Part shown: positions 1 to 5,696 of the stretch, one piece after another
Layout: each line of letters begins with the position of its first letter
Position numbering within the stretch: the stretch's first letter is position 1
Origin: Rubritepida sp.
GTDB taxonomy: Bacteria; Pseudomonadota; Alphaproteobacteria; Acetobacterales; Acetobacteraceae
Length of the DNA: 5,696 bases
Reading direction: 5' to 3'
Assembly: GCA_014376425.1 (NCBI GenBank)
Contig: JACMRO010000408.1
Location: forward strand, 1 to 5,696
Notes under the pieces: generated by a model
What the model saw: only the letters and a program-made list of their open reading frames with translations
Databases searched by the model: none
Told to the model about the DNA's origin: nothing
Made by a program: the position numbers and the translations under genes

Positions 1-212
1 GCCGCCGTCAGCAGGATCAGCTGGCCAGGCATGCCATAGATCGCCAGCGCCGAGGCCATCGCCCAGCCCAACCCAAGCCCGGCCGCGCTGACCGCTGCGC
101 CGAAACCTAGGAAGCTGGCTGCCATGGCGACCGCAGGGGCGCCCATGGCGGCGCGAAAACCTTCCAGCATTAGACGATGTTGCGCGCGACCAGGCCCGCG
201 GTCCAGCGCCAT
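1..212 (-). CDS. AzlC-family branched-chain amino acid exporter subunit (N-terminal part, cut by window edge)
   Basis: This is the first ~70 codons of a minus-strand gene that runs off the left edge. From the inner Met at 170 it reads MLEGFRAAMGAPAVAMAASF, then a GFGAAVSAAGLGLGW stretch and IYGMPGQLILLTA. This matches the start of AzlC-family permeases: a GxRAAxGxPA opening, a GFGxxxxxxGL helix pair and a PGQ motif. AzlC is the large membrane subunit of the AzlCD exporter of branched-chain amino acids and their analogues in the inner membrane; its small partner AzlD usually follows and would lie outside the window. The start is uncertain. Met at 212 is the first ATG after an in-frame TAG within the repeat region, and Met at 170 fits the family N-terminus equally well; neither has a clear Shine-Dalgarno. 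The gene is divergent from the RND permease and faces the same repeat-bearing region. The family call is fairly secure; the exact substrate is not. Confidence 0.75.
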   Translation of the reverse strand, partial: MALDRGPGRAQHRLMLEGFRAAMGAPAVAMAASFLGFGAAVSAAGLGLGWAMASALAIYGMPGQLILLTA

Positions 213-261
213 ACATGAACGCGATGTCAGCCGCCGGCCTACTTGCTGCAATGCGAAGTGG

Positions 262-299
262 TTCAGCTACCGTTCAGGCAGCATTCAGCTGCCGTTCAG
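262..299. promoter_or_regulatory. Putative OmpR/PhoB-family response-regulator operator: four TTCAG direct repeats, 11-bp period
   Basis: The pentamer TTCAG occurs at 262-266, 273-277, 284-288 and 295-299, each exactly 11 bp after the last. Units 1-2 and 3-4 form two near-identical 16-bp dimers, TTCAGCTACCGTTCAG and TTCAGCTGCCGTTCAG, which differ at one base and are offset by 22 bp. Direct repeats with one-helical-turn spacing are the usual binding pattern of winged-helix OmpR/PhoB-family response regulators. The array lies in the divergent gap, ending 17 bp before the RND permease start at 317 and lying about 50-90 bp upstream of the azlC-type start. Which gene is controlled, and whether it is activated or repressed, cannot be read from the sequence. 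A weak -35/-10 pair can be proposed at TTCAGC (284) and TGTTAG (307) with 17-bp spacing, but it matches consensus poorly. No regulator gene is in the window. Confidence 0.6.
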
Positions 300-316
300 T
301 TTGGGCTGTTAGTCGC

Positions 317-3300
317 ATGATCCGCACACTGATTTCAGTTTCGTTGCAACAACGTGCCCTGGTCTTGCTCGCCTTCGCAGCCTTTCTCGCCGCCGGCGTC
401 TTTGGCTTCACCGCTTTGAACATCGAGGCCTACCCCGATCCGGTACCGCCCACCGTCGTCGTCATCACCCAGAATTCGGGGCAGAGCGCGGAGGAGATCG
501 AGCGCTACATCACCGTGCCCATCGAGGTCGGTTTGGCCGGCATGCCCAACCTGGCGCGCATCCGCAGTTCCAGCCTGTTTGGCCTTTCGGTTGTGCAGGC
601 CCAGTTCAGCTATGCCTATAATTATGAACAGGCGTTGCAGCAGGTGTTGAACCGGCTGGGCCAGATCAACGGCTTGCCGCCGAGCGTGCAGCCCTCGATC
701 AGTCCGTGGAGCCCGATCGGCGAAATCCTGCGCTACCGCGTCGAGGGCCCGCCCGGTTTCTCGCCCACTGATTTGCGAGTGCTGCAGGACTGGGTGCTGC
801 AGCGCCGCTTTCGCCGGGTGCCGGGTGTGGTGGATGTCACCGCCTTCGGTGGTCCCTCAAAAAGCTACAACGTGGTTCTCGACCTGGCGAGGCTGACCAG
901 CTTCGGCCTGGACGTACCCGATGTGGTGCAGGCCATCGGCCAGGGCGACGCCACGGTGGGCGCGGGCGTGCTGAACATCGGCCCGCAGGCCGCGGTGGTG
1001 CAAGGCGTGGGGCTGATCCGCTCAATCGAGGAGATCGAGCAGGTGGTGCTGGGCAGCCGCAGTGGCACGCCTATCCTGCTGAGCGATGTAGGCCGGGTGG
1101 AGACGGCCAACCTGCCCCGGCTGGGTATCGCCGGCCACGAGGCGGATGACGACGTCATCATGGGCGTGGTCCTGATGCGCCGTGGTGAGCAAACGTTGCC
1201 GACCATCCGGGCGGTGGAAGAGGCTGTGCATGAAATCAACGCCGGCGGGATCCTGCCTCCAGGCGTGCGCATCACCGTCATCTACGATCGGAAGGAATTG
1301 GTGGAGCTGACCACCCACCACGTCATCCACAACATCATCCTGGGCGTCTGCCTGGTGATCTTCATACAATGGCTGTTTTTGGGTGATCTACGGGGTGCCC
1401 TGGTGGTGGGTGCAACGATCCCGTTCGCCTTCTTTTTCGCCGTGCTGGTCATGCTGGCGCGGGGCGAGAGCGCCAACCTGCTGTCGCTCGGGTCGCTGGA
1501 TTTCGGCCTGCTGGTGGATGCGACAGTCATCATGGTGGAAAACATTTACCGTCATCTGCACCGCGCCCAGCATGGGGCTCAGCATGGCGCCGCGCCACGC
1601 CAGGCAGGCGGCACGTTTACCCGCCTGCACCAGATCATCCTGGGCGCCGGGACCGAGGTTGGCGGCGCGATCTTCTTCTCGGCGCTGATCATCGTCGCTG
1701 CCTTCCTGCCGCTCTTCACCATGGGGGGCGTGGAGGGGCGGATTTTCGGGCCGATGGCCAAGACCTACGCCTACGCCATCGCCGGCGCCATGCTGGCAAC
1801 CTTCACCATCGCACCCGCCATGGCGGCGCTGCTGTTCCGCGAGACGACGATCGAGAAGGTGATGCCGGTGGTGCGCTGGATGGCCACCGCGCATGACTGG
1901 CTGCACCACTCGGCGCTGCGCCGGCGCGCGCCGGTGGTCGTGGTCTCCTGCCTGCTGCTGGCCGGGGGGCTGTTCCAGTTCTCCCGCCTCGGCGGTGAAT
2001 TCCTGCCGACGCTGGAGGAAGGCTCGATCTGGATGCGCGCCACCATGCCGGCGACGATCGGGCTGGAGGAAGGCAACGTCACCGTCAACCGCATGCGGCG
2101 CGCGGTAATGGAGTTCCCCGAGGTCGTCACCATCACCAGCCAGCAGGGCCGGCCCGATGACGGCACCGACACGGCCGGCTTTTTCAACGCCGAGTTCTTC
2201 ATTCCGCTGCGGCCGATGGATGAATGGACGACCGCGCGCACCAAGGACGCGCTGGTCGCCGCCATCCAGGCACGGCTGCAGCGTGACTTCCTCGGCGTGG
2301 AGTTCAACTTCAGCCAATACATCTCCGATAACGTCCAGGAGGCGGCGTCCGGCGTGAAGGGCGCCAATGCCGTCAAGGTGGTCGGGCCGGAGCTGGATGT
2401 GCTGGCGCGGCTGGGCGAGCAGATCCGCGCCGAGATGGCGCAGGTGCCCGGCGTGGCGGACCTGGCCGTGTTCCGCACCCTGGGGCAGCCGACGCTGTCG
2501 ATCCGCATCAACCGCGGCCGCGCCGCGCGCTACGGACTTTCGGTCAACGATATCAACACGGTGATTACGAGCGCCATCGGCGGCCAGGAGGCGGCGCGGC
2601 TCTATGAGGAGGGCGGCGACCGCAACTTCCCCATCGTCGTGCGGCTGGCGGCTTCGGCGCGAACTGATATCGACGCCATCGGGCGTATTCCGGTCAGCGC
2701 GGCATCCGGAGCCACGTTGCGCGACGTAGCCGACATTCGGCTGTTGTCAGGTGCGAGCACCATCTTTCGCGAGAACGCGGCGCGGTACGTGCCGGTGAAG
2801 TTCTCGGTGCGCGGGCGAGACCCGCAAAGCGCGGTGCTGGAGGCGCAGGCACGCATTGCCGCCCGGGTGCCGCTGCCGCCAGGTTATTCGCTGGAATGGG
2901 TGGGCGAGTTCCGCAATCTGCAGGACGCCATTGCCCGGCTGAAGATCGTGGTGCCGCTATCGCTCGTGCTGATCGCTGTGCTGCTCTACGTGCAGTTCAA
3001 TTCGTTACGGGATGCGGCGCTGATTCTGGCCATCCTCCCGTTCTCCTGCATCGGCGGCGTCACTGCGCTTGATGCGATGGGGCTGAATTTCTCGGTGCCA
3101 GCGGCGATCGGCTTCCTGGCGCTGTTCGGCATCACGGTCATGGAGGGCATCATTTTCCTCAGCCATTTCCGGCACGTGTTGGCCCATGAGCAACTTCCGT
3201 GGCGCCAGGCGTTGGACGAAACTGGACGCGACCGGATGCGGCCGGTGATGATGACCTGCATGGCGGCGATGGTGGGGCTGCTGCCGATGGCGCTGGCGAC

Positions 3301-3457
3301 AGGCATTGGCAGCGACCTGCAGAAGCCGTTGGCGGTGGTGGTGGTGGGCGGCACTGTGGTGCTGCCCTTCATCGTGCTGGTGCTGCTGCCGGTATTCGTC
3401 GACATGCTCGGGCGGAGCCAGGCAGTGGCACGGCGCGCGCTGGTCGCGGGGGATTAA
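317..3457 (+). CDS. RND-family efflux permease, CusA/CzcA-type (HME) inner-membrane transporter, 1046 aa
   Basis: This is a proton-driven inner-membrane pump of the resistance-nodulation-division superfamily. Such pumps act as trimers with a periplasmic adaptor and an outer-membrane channel. The layout is canonical: TM1 ~14-34, periplasmic loop ~35-335, TM2-TM6 ~338-506, TM7 ~537-556, second periplasmic loop ~557-870, TM8-TM12 ~871-1030. TM4 carries DFGLLVDATVIMVEN with D395, D401 and E408, spaced like the proton-relay acids of CzcA. M573 aligns with CusA M573, but the positions of the other two CusA copper/silver methionines appear to be N624 and E675. This argues against Cu(I)/Ag(I); the substrate is unresolved, with divalent metal or other cargo possible. 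TM10 has E943 in LFGITVMEGII, where CzcA-type proteins usually have N or D. Start 317 is chosen because MIRTLISVSLQQRALVLL matches the family N-terminus. The frame extends to an ATG at 215, but that would translate the operator repeats. No adaptor or channel gene is adjacent. The stop overlaps the convergent flavoprotein gene by 4 bp. Confidence 0.93.
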   Translation: MIRTLISVSLQQRALVLLAFAAFLAAGVFGFTALNIEAYPDPVPPTVVVITQNSGQSAEEIERYITVPIEVGLAGMPNLARIRSSSLFGLSVVQAQFSYAYNYEQALQQVLNRLGQINGLPPSVQPSISPWSPIGEILRYRVEGPPGFSPTDLRVLQDWVLQRRFRRVPGVVDVTAFGGPSKSYNVVLDLARLTSFGLDVPDVVQAIGQGDATVGAGVLNIGPQAAVVQGVGLIRSIEEIEQVVLGSRSGTPILLSDVGRVETANLPRLGIAGHEADDDVIMGVVLMRRGEQTLPTIRAVEEAVHEINAGGILPPGVRITVIYDRKELVELTTHHVIHNIILGVCLVIFIQWLFLGDLRGALVVGATIPFAFFFAVLVMLARGESANLLSLGSLDFGLLVDATVIMVENIYRHLHRAQHGAQHGAAPRQAGGTFTRLHQIILGAGTEVGGAIFFSALIIVAAFLPLFTMGGVEGRIFGPMAKTYAYAIAGAMLATFTIAPAMAALLFRETTIEKVMPVVRWMATAHDWLHHSALRRRAPVVVVSCLLLAGGLFQFSRLGGEFLPTLEEGSIWMRATMPATIGLEEGNVTVNRMRRAVMEFPEVVTITSQQGRPDDGTDTAGFFNAEFFIPLRPMDEWTTARTKDALVAAIQARLQRDFLGVEFNFSQYISDNVQEAASGVKGANAVKVVGPELDVLARLGEQIRAEMAQVPGVADLAVFRTLGQPTLSIRINRGRAARYGLSVNDINTVITSAIGGQEAARLYEEGGDRNFPIVVRLAASARTDIDAIGRIPVSAASGATLRDVADIRLLSGASTIFRENAARYVPVKFSVRGRDPQSAVLEAQARIAARVPLPPGYSLEWVGEFRNLQDAIARLKIVVPLSLVLIAVLLYVQFNSLRDAALILAILPFSCIGGVTALDAMGLNFSVPAAIGFLALFGITVMEGIIFLSHFRHVLAHEQLPWRQALDETGRDRMRPVMMTCMAAMVGLLPMALATGIGSDLQKPLAVVVVGGTVVLPFIVLVLLPVFVDMLGRSQAVARRALVAGD
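1565..1588 (+). repeat. 12-bp imperfect tandem duplication in the RND gene (AQHG AQHG)
   Basis: Two adjacent 12-bp units, 1565-1576 and 1577-1588, differ at two positions and encode AQHGAQHG, residues 417-424 of the permease. They sit in the cytoplasmic loop between TM4 and TM5. The loop continues GAAPRQAGG and looks like a flexible insertion that does not disrupt the frame. A slippage duplication is the simplest explanation. A metal-binding role for the two histidines is possible but unsupported. Confidence 0.6.
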
Positions 3458-4854
3458 CGCCCGGTCAGGATCCGTTCCACCAACTGCTGCACCGTCGGCA
3501 CGAAGCCGTTGGAGTAGAACGGGTCCGAGGTGAAGCGGTACGCATTATGGCCGGCGAACATCAAGTTCCGATCCAGCGATCCGTCATGCGCGATATCCTG
3601 CAGCGTTTTCTGGATACAGAAGCTGCGGGGGTCCGCCTTCTTTCCGGTGGTGTAGTCGGGCCCGTTCTGCGTCCAGTTGCTGAAGCGGCAATGCGTCAGG
3701 CAACCCATGCAGGCGACCTGGTCGGCGAGTATCTCGGCGGCCTCGGCCGGCGTCACGAAAATCAGCGTGTTGTCGGGCGTGCGCAGGACGTCGGTAAAGC
3801 CGACTTTCTCCCATGCCTGGGCGCGGTAGCTGTCATGCGGCGTCACCCACACCGCGCGGCGGCGAGGACCGATCAGGTACTGGCTGGTATGGTCGCCCAC
3901 CGCCTCGCTGCTGTAGGCGATCTGCCGTTCGCTGCGGCCTTCCAATTCGTGCAGGAATTCGTTGCGCACGGCGCTGCTGTAGAAGCCTGTGGGCGAGAAG
4001 TTCTGCAACGACACGTCGCCAGGCTGCAGGCTGATCAGCCGCTTCTTCCAGGCTTCGCTGATCGGGCTTTCCTGGGTCAACAGCGGCCGGGTGCCGAACT
4101 GGAACGCGATGGGGCCCAGCTCGGGGCTGTCGATCCAGTCCTGCCACTCCTCCAGCCACCACACGCCACCGGCCATGATGATAGGGGTGTCGCCCAAACC
4201 GAAGGCGCGCATCTGCTCACGCAGGGCCAGCACCCGCGGGAAGGGCGATTCCGGCCGCCGCGGATCTTCTGAATTGGAGAGGCCATTATGCCCGCCGGCC
4301 AGCCACGGATCCTCATAGACCACCCCGCCCAGCAATTCGCGCGCCTTTGAATAGCTGCGCTTCCACAGCGCCGAGAAGGCGCGGCCGGAGCTGACGATGG
4401 GATAGTAGTGCACGCCGTATTCGCGCGCGATGTCAGCCAAGCGGTAGGGCATACCGGCGCCACAGGTAATGCCGTTGACCAGCCCGCGGGCGCCATCCAG
4501 CACGCCGCGGATCACGCGTTCGGCGCCGCCCATCTCCCACAGGATGTTGGCGTGGATGCGAGCCTTCGGGCCGCCGCGCTCGCGGGCCTCGATCGCCTGC
4601 GCGATGCCACCCTTGATGCCGTATTCGACCAGCTCTTCATGCCGGGCCAGGCGCGTCTTGCCGCGGTAGACCTGCCGGATGGTGCGCCCCTCCGCGTCGT
4701 AGGCATTGGCGTTCACCGCCGAGAAGGTGCCCACGCCGCCGGCCGCAGCCCATGCTCCGGCGGTCGCGCCGTTCGAAACGGCCACGCCTTTGCCGCCTTC
4801 CACCAAGGGAAGCACATCCACTCCGCCCATGCGGATCGCATTGATCGCCTTCAC
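3454..4854 (-). CDS. Nitronate monooxygenase / 2-nitropropane dioxygenase-like FMN flavoprotein with Cys-rich C-terminus, 466 aa
   Basis: This is a TIM-barrel FMN protein of the NPD family. Characterised members oxidise alkyl nitronates; related proteins are enoyl-ACP reductases (FabK). The family signature AGGHNG is present with H189, the position of the catalytic His in nitronate monooxygenases. An FMN-phosphate-like region, PIIMAGGVWW at 224-233 followed by GPIAFQFGTRPLLTQES at 247-263, corresponds to the usual AGGI...GTRF...ES pattern. The glycine-rich ITCGAGMP (129-136) fits a barrel strand-loop. The N-terminus is atypical: VEGGKGVAVSNG stands where the common Q-x-PM-x-G motif is expected. 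At 466 aa it is roughly 100 residues longer than common family members (about 320-360). The extra C-terminal part holds C382, C385 and C389 (CMGCLTHC) plus C413, possibly a metal or Fe-S site. The start is GTG at 4854, supported by GAGGA (4863-4867) 8 bases upstream. The gene lies downstream of pnp on the same strand and converges on the RND gene. The true substrate is unknown. Confidence 0.85.
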   Translation of the reverse strand: MKAINAIRMGGVDVLPLVEGGKGVAVSNGATAGAWAAAGGVGTFSAVNANAYDAEGRTIRQVYRGKTRLARHEELVEYGIKGGIAQAIEARERGGPKARIHANILWEMGGAERVIRGVLDGARGLVNGITCGAGMPYRLADIAREYGVHYYPIVSSGRAFSALWKRSYSKARELLGGVVYEDPWLAGGHNGLSNSEDPRRPESPFPRVLALREQMRAFGLGDTPIIMAGGVWWLEEWQDWIDSPELGPIAFQFGTRPLLTQESPISEAWKKRLISLQPGDVSLQNFSPTGFYSSAVRNEFLHELEGRSERQIAYSSEAVGDHTSQYLIGPRRRAVWVTPHDSYRAQAWEKVGFTDVLRTPDNTLIFVTPAEAAEILADQVACMGCLTHCRFSNWTQNGPDYTTGKKADPRSFCIQKTLQDIAHDGSLDRNLMFAGHNAYRFTSDPFYSNGFVPTVQQLVERILTGR

Positions 4855-4862
4855 CGCAGCCG

Positions 4863-4867
4863 TCCTC
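4863..4867 (-). promoter_or_regulatory. Shine-Dalgarno GAGGA for the flavoprotein gene
   Basis: Read on the minus strand, GAGGA lies 8 bases before a GTG codon at 4854-4852. It is the best ribosome-binding match in this gap. It decides in favour of the GTG start over the in-frame ATG eight codons later (IRMGG). Confidence 0.65.
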
Positions 4868-4892
4868 AGTCGTTGATCTGTAGATAGGCTGA

Positions 4893-4938
4893 AAGGCGGG
4901 GCGTTCCAGGGGAGGTGCCCCGGGACGTGCCCCGCCTT
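4893..4938 (-). terminator. Hairpin terminator after pnp
   Basis: A perfect 10-bp inverted repeat, AAGGCGGGGC at 4893-4902 and GCCCCGCCTT at 4929-4938, encloses a further GC-rich inner stem (GGGG 4909-4912 with CCCC 4918-4921, plus flanking pairs). Read on the minus strand it begins 6 bases after the pnp stop codon, and the stem is followed by only a short T run (CCTTTCAG). The position and stem strength fit an intrinsic terminator or a 3'-end stabilising hairpin for the pnp mRNA. The weak T tract suggests that read-through into the flavoprotein gene is possible. Confidence 0.7.
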
Positions 4939-4944
4939 GCGTGC

Positions 4945-5696
4945 TCAGTCGAAGCGGCGCGGGCGCCGCTCGCTATCCCGACGCGGCCGGCGCTCGGCCT
5001 GCTCGCCGCCCTCTTCGCCTTCCGGGCGACCACCACGCTTGGCGCCGACTTCTTCGGAGATGTCGGCACCCGTCGCCTGATCGACCACGCGCATGGACAG
5101 CTTGACCTTGCCGCGGTCATCGAAGCCGATGACCTTGACGCGCACGGCATCGCCGTCCTTGACCACGTCGGTGGTCTTGTTGACACGCTCGGCGGCCAGC
5201 TCGCTGATGTGCACCAGCCCGTCCTTGGCGCCCAGGAAGTTCACGAAGGCGCCGAATTCGGCGGTCTTCACCACCTTGCCGGTGTAGATGGCGCCGATCT
5301 CGGCCTCCTGCGTCAGGCCACGGATCTTGGCGATCGCCATGTCCGTGTTCTCCTGGCTGGCGGAGGCGATCTTGATCGTGCCGTCATCCTCGATGTCGAT
5401 CTTGCAGCCGGTCTGCTCGACGATCTCGCGGATCACCTTGCCGCCGGTGCCGATCACGTCGCGGATCTTCTCCTTCGGCACGTTGATCACGGTGATGCGC
5501 GGCGCATTGGCCGAGACTTCGCCGCGGGCGCCGGTCAGCCCCTTGGCCATCTCGCCCAGGATGTGGATGCGGCCGTCCTTCGCCTGCGCCAGTGCGGTGT
5601 GCATGATGTCGAAGGTGATGGAGGTGATCTTGATGTCCATCTGGAGGGCGGTGATGCCCGCCTCCGTGCCGGCCACCTTGAAGTCCATGTCGCCGA
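4945..5696 (-). CDS. pnp: Polynucleotide phosphorylase, C-terminal third (5' part outside window)
   Basis: PNPase is a phosphate-dependent 3'-5' exoribonuclease, a trimer active in mRNA decay and often part of the degradosome. The visible 249 residues begin GDMDFKVAGTEAGITALQMD, the end of the second RNase PH domain that contributes acidic active-site residues. After DMHTALAQ-type helices (IMHTALAQAKDGRIHILGEM) comes a KH domain, with GTGG in the loop of RDVIGTGGKVIREIVEQTG (coded around 5430-5480) and IDIEDDGTIKIAS. An S1 RNA-binding domain follows: IYTGKVVKTAEFGAFV, DGLVHISEL and GKVKLSMRVVD. The tail is short, Gly/Glu- then Arg-rich, and ends RRPRRFD. All domains expected in this part are present without frameshift. 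The gene enters from the right edge and ends at TGA 4945-4947, just before a strong hairpin. In proteobacteria pnp commonly follows rpsO, which would be off-window. Confidence 0.97.
   Translation of the reverse strand, partial: GDMDFKVAGTEAGITALQMDIKITSITFDIMHTALAQAKDGRIHILGEMAKGLTGARGEVSANAPRITVINVPKEKIRDVIGTGGKVIREIVEQTGCKIDIEDDGTIKIASASQENTDMAIAKIRGLTQEAEIGAIYTGKVVKTAEFGAFVNFLGAKDGLVHISELAAERVNKTTDVVKDGDAVRVKVIGFDDRGKVKLSMRVVDQATGADISEEVGAKRGGRPEGEEGGEQAERRPRRDSERRPRRFD
4948..4995 (-). repeat. Arg-rich 8-residue tandem repeat at the PNPase C-terminus
   Basis: The last 16 residues of PNPase are two similar octamers, ERRPRRDS and ERRPRRFD (coded at 4972-4995 and 4948-4971). They differ in two residues, and the codons have partly diverged. 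Basic C-terminal tails can add non-specific RNA affinity or a docking site; this role is inferred here. Confidence 0.5.

Noticed and set aside
215..316. N-terminal extension of the RND permease to ATG 215
   Set aside because: The 34 extra residues do not resemble RND N-termini, and the region contains the phased TTCAG repeats. The ATG at 317 begins the family-typical sequence.
334..338. A fifth TTCAG
   Set aside because: It is 39 bp after the last array unit, out of the 11-bp phase and inside the coding region, so it is probably chance.
1388..2317. 309-codon open frame antisense to the RND gene
   Set aside because: It lies fully within the permease gene. The translation is His/Arg/Gln-rich, resembles no family, and is typical of antisense shadows in GC-rich coding DNA.
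1771..2511. 246-codon minus-strand frame inside the RND gene
   Set aside because: The Ser/Thr/Arg-rich composition and complete overlap with conserved RND periplasmic-loop coding mark it as a shadow.
3330..3355. GGTGGTGGTGG-type low-complexity run
   Set aside because: It encodes the AVVVVGG part of TM12 using GTG valine codons; ordinary coding in a GC-rich genome, not a functional repeat.
3199..4272. 357-codon plus-strand open frame across the permease 3' end and the flavoprotein gene
   Set aside because: It overlaps two well-supported genes in other frames or strands and has low-complexity, non-family sequence.
4408..4887. 159-codon plus-strand frame antisense to the flavoprotein N-terminal half
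   Set aside because: It lies opposite a conserved NPD-family region, shows no recognisable motif, and also crosses the Shine-Dalgarno region of the true gene.

Overview
The window is GC-rich and densely coded. It suggests an alphaproteobacterium, probably of the Rhodospirillales/Acetobacteraceae type. That placement rests on PNPase wording (GDMDFKVAGTE, IGTGGKVIREIVEQTG, an Arg-rich C-terminal tail) and on overall composition; it is an inference, not a phylogenetic result.

Layout from left to right. (1) At the left edge, on the minus strand, is the N-terminal part of an AzlC-family branched-chain amino acid exporter subunit; its remainder lies outside the window. (2) A short divergent intergenic region carries four TTCAG pentamers with an exact 11-bp period, which looks like an OmpR/PhoB-family response-regulator operator. 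(3) A full-length 1046-residue RND efflux permease of the CusA/CzcA (heavy-metal efflux) family runs on the plus strand. No membrane-fusion or outer-membrane partner gene is next to it. (4) Convergent with it, and sharing a 4-bp TTAA at the stop codons, is a 466-residue nitronate monooxygenase/2-nitropropane dioxygenase-like flavoprotein on the minus strand. It has a Cys-rich C-terminal extension. (5) Upstream of that gene on the same strand are a strong hairpin terminator and then the 3' third of pnp (polynucleotide phosphorylase), which enters from the right edge.

The genes do not form an obvious single pathway. pnp is a housekeeping RNA-decay gene. The flavoprotein follows it on the same strand, separated by the hairpin. 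The RND permease and the AzlC-type exporter diverge from the operator-bearing region, so a two-component system encoded elsewhere may control one or both. I saw no tRNA, rRNA, CRISPR array, insertion sequence or phage-like gene. I also saw no convincing new multi-gene system. The points most worth a second look are the operator array, the solo RND permease with its non-copper residue set, and the Cys cluster of the flavoprotein.
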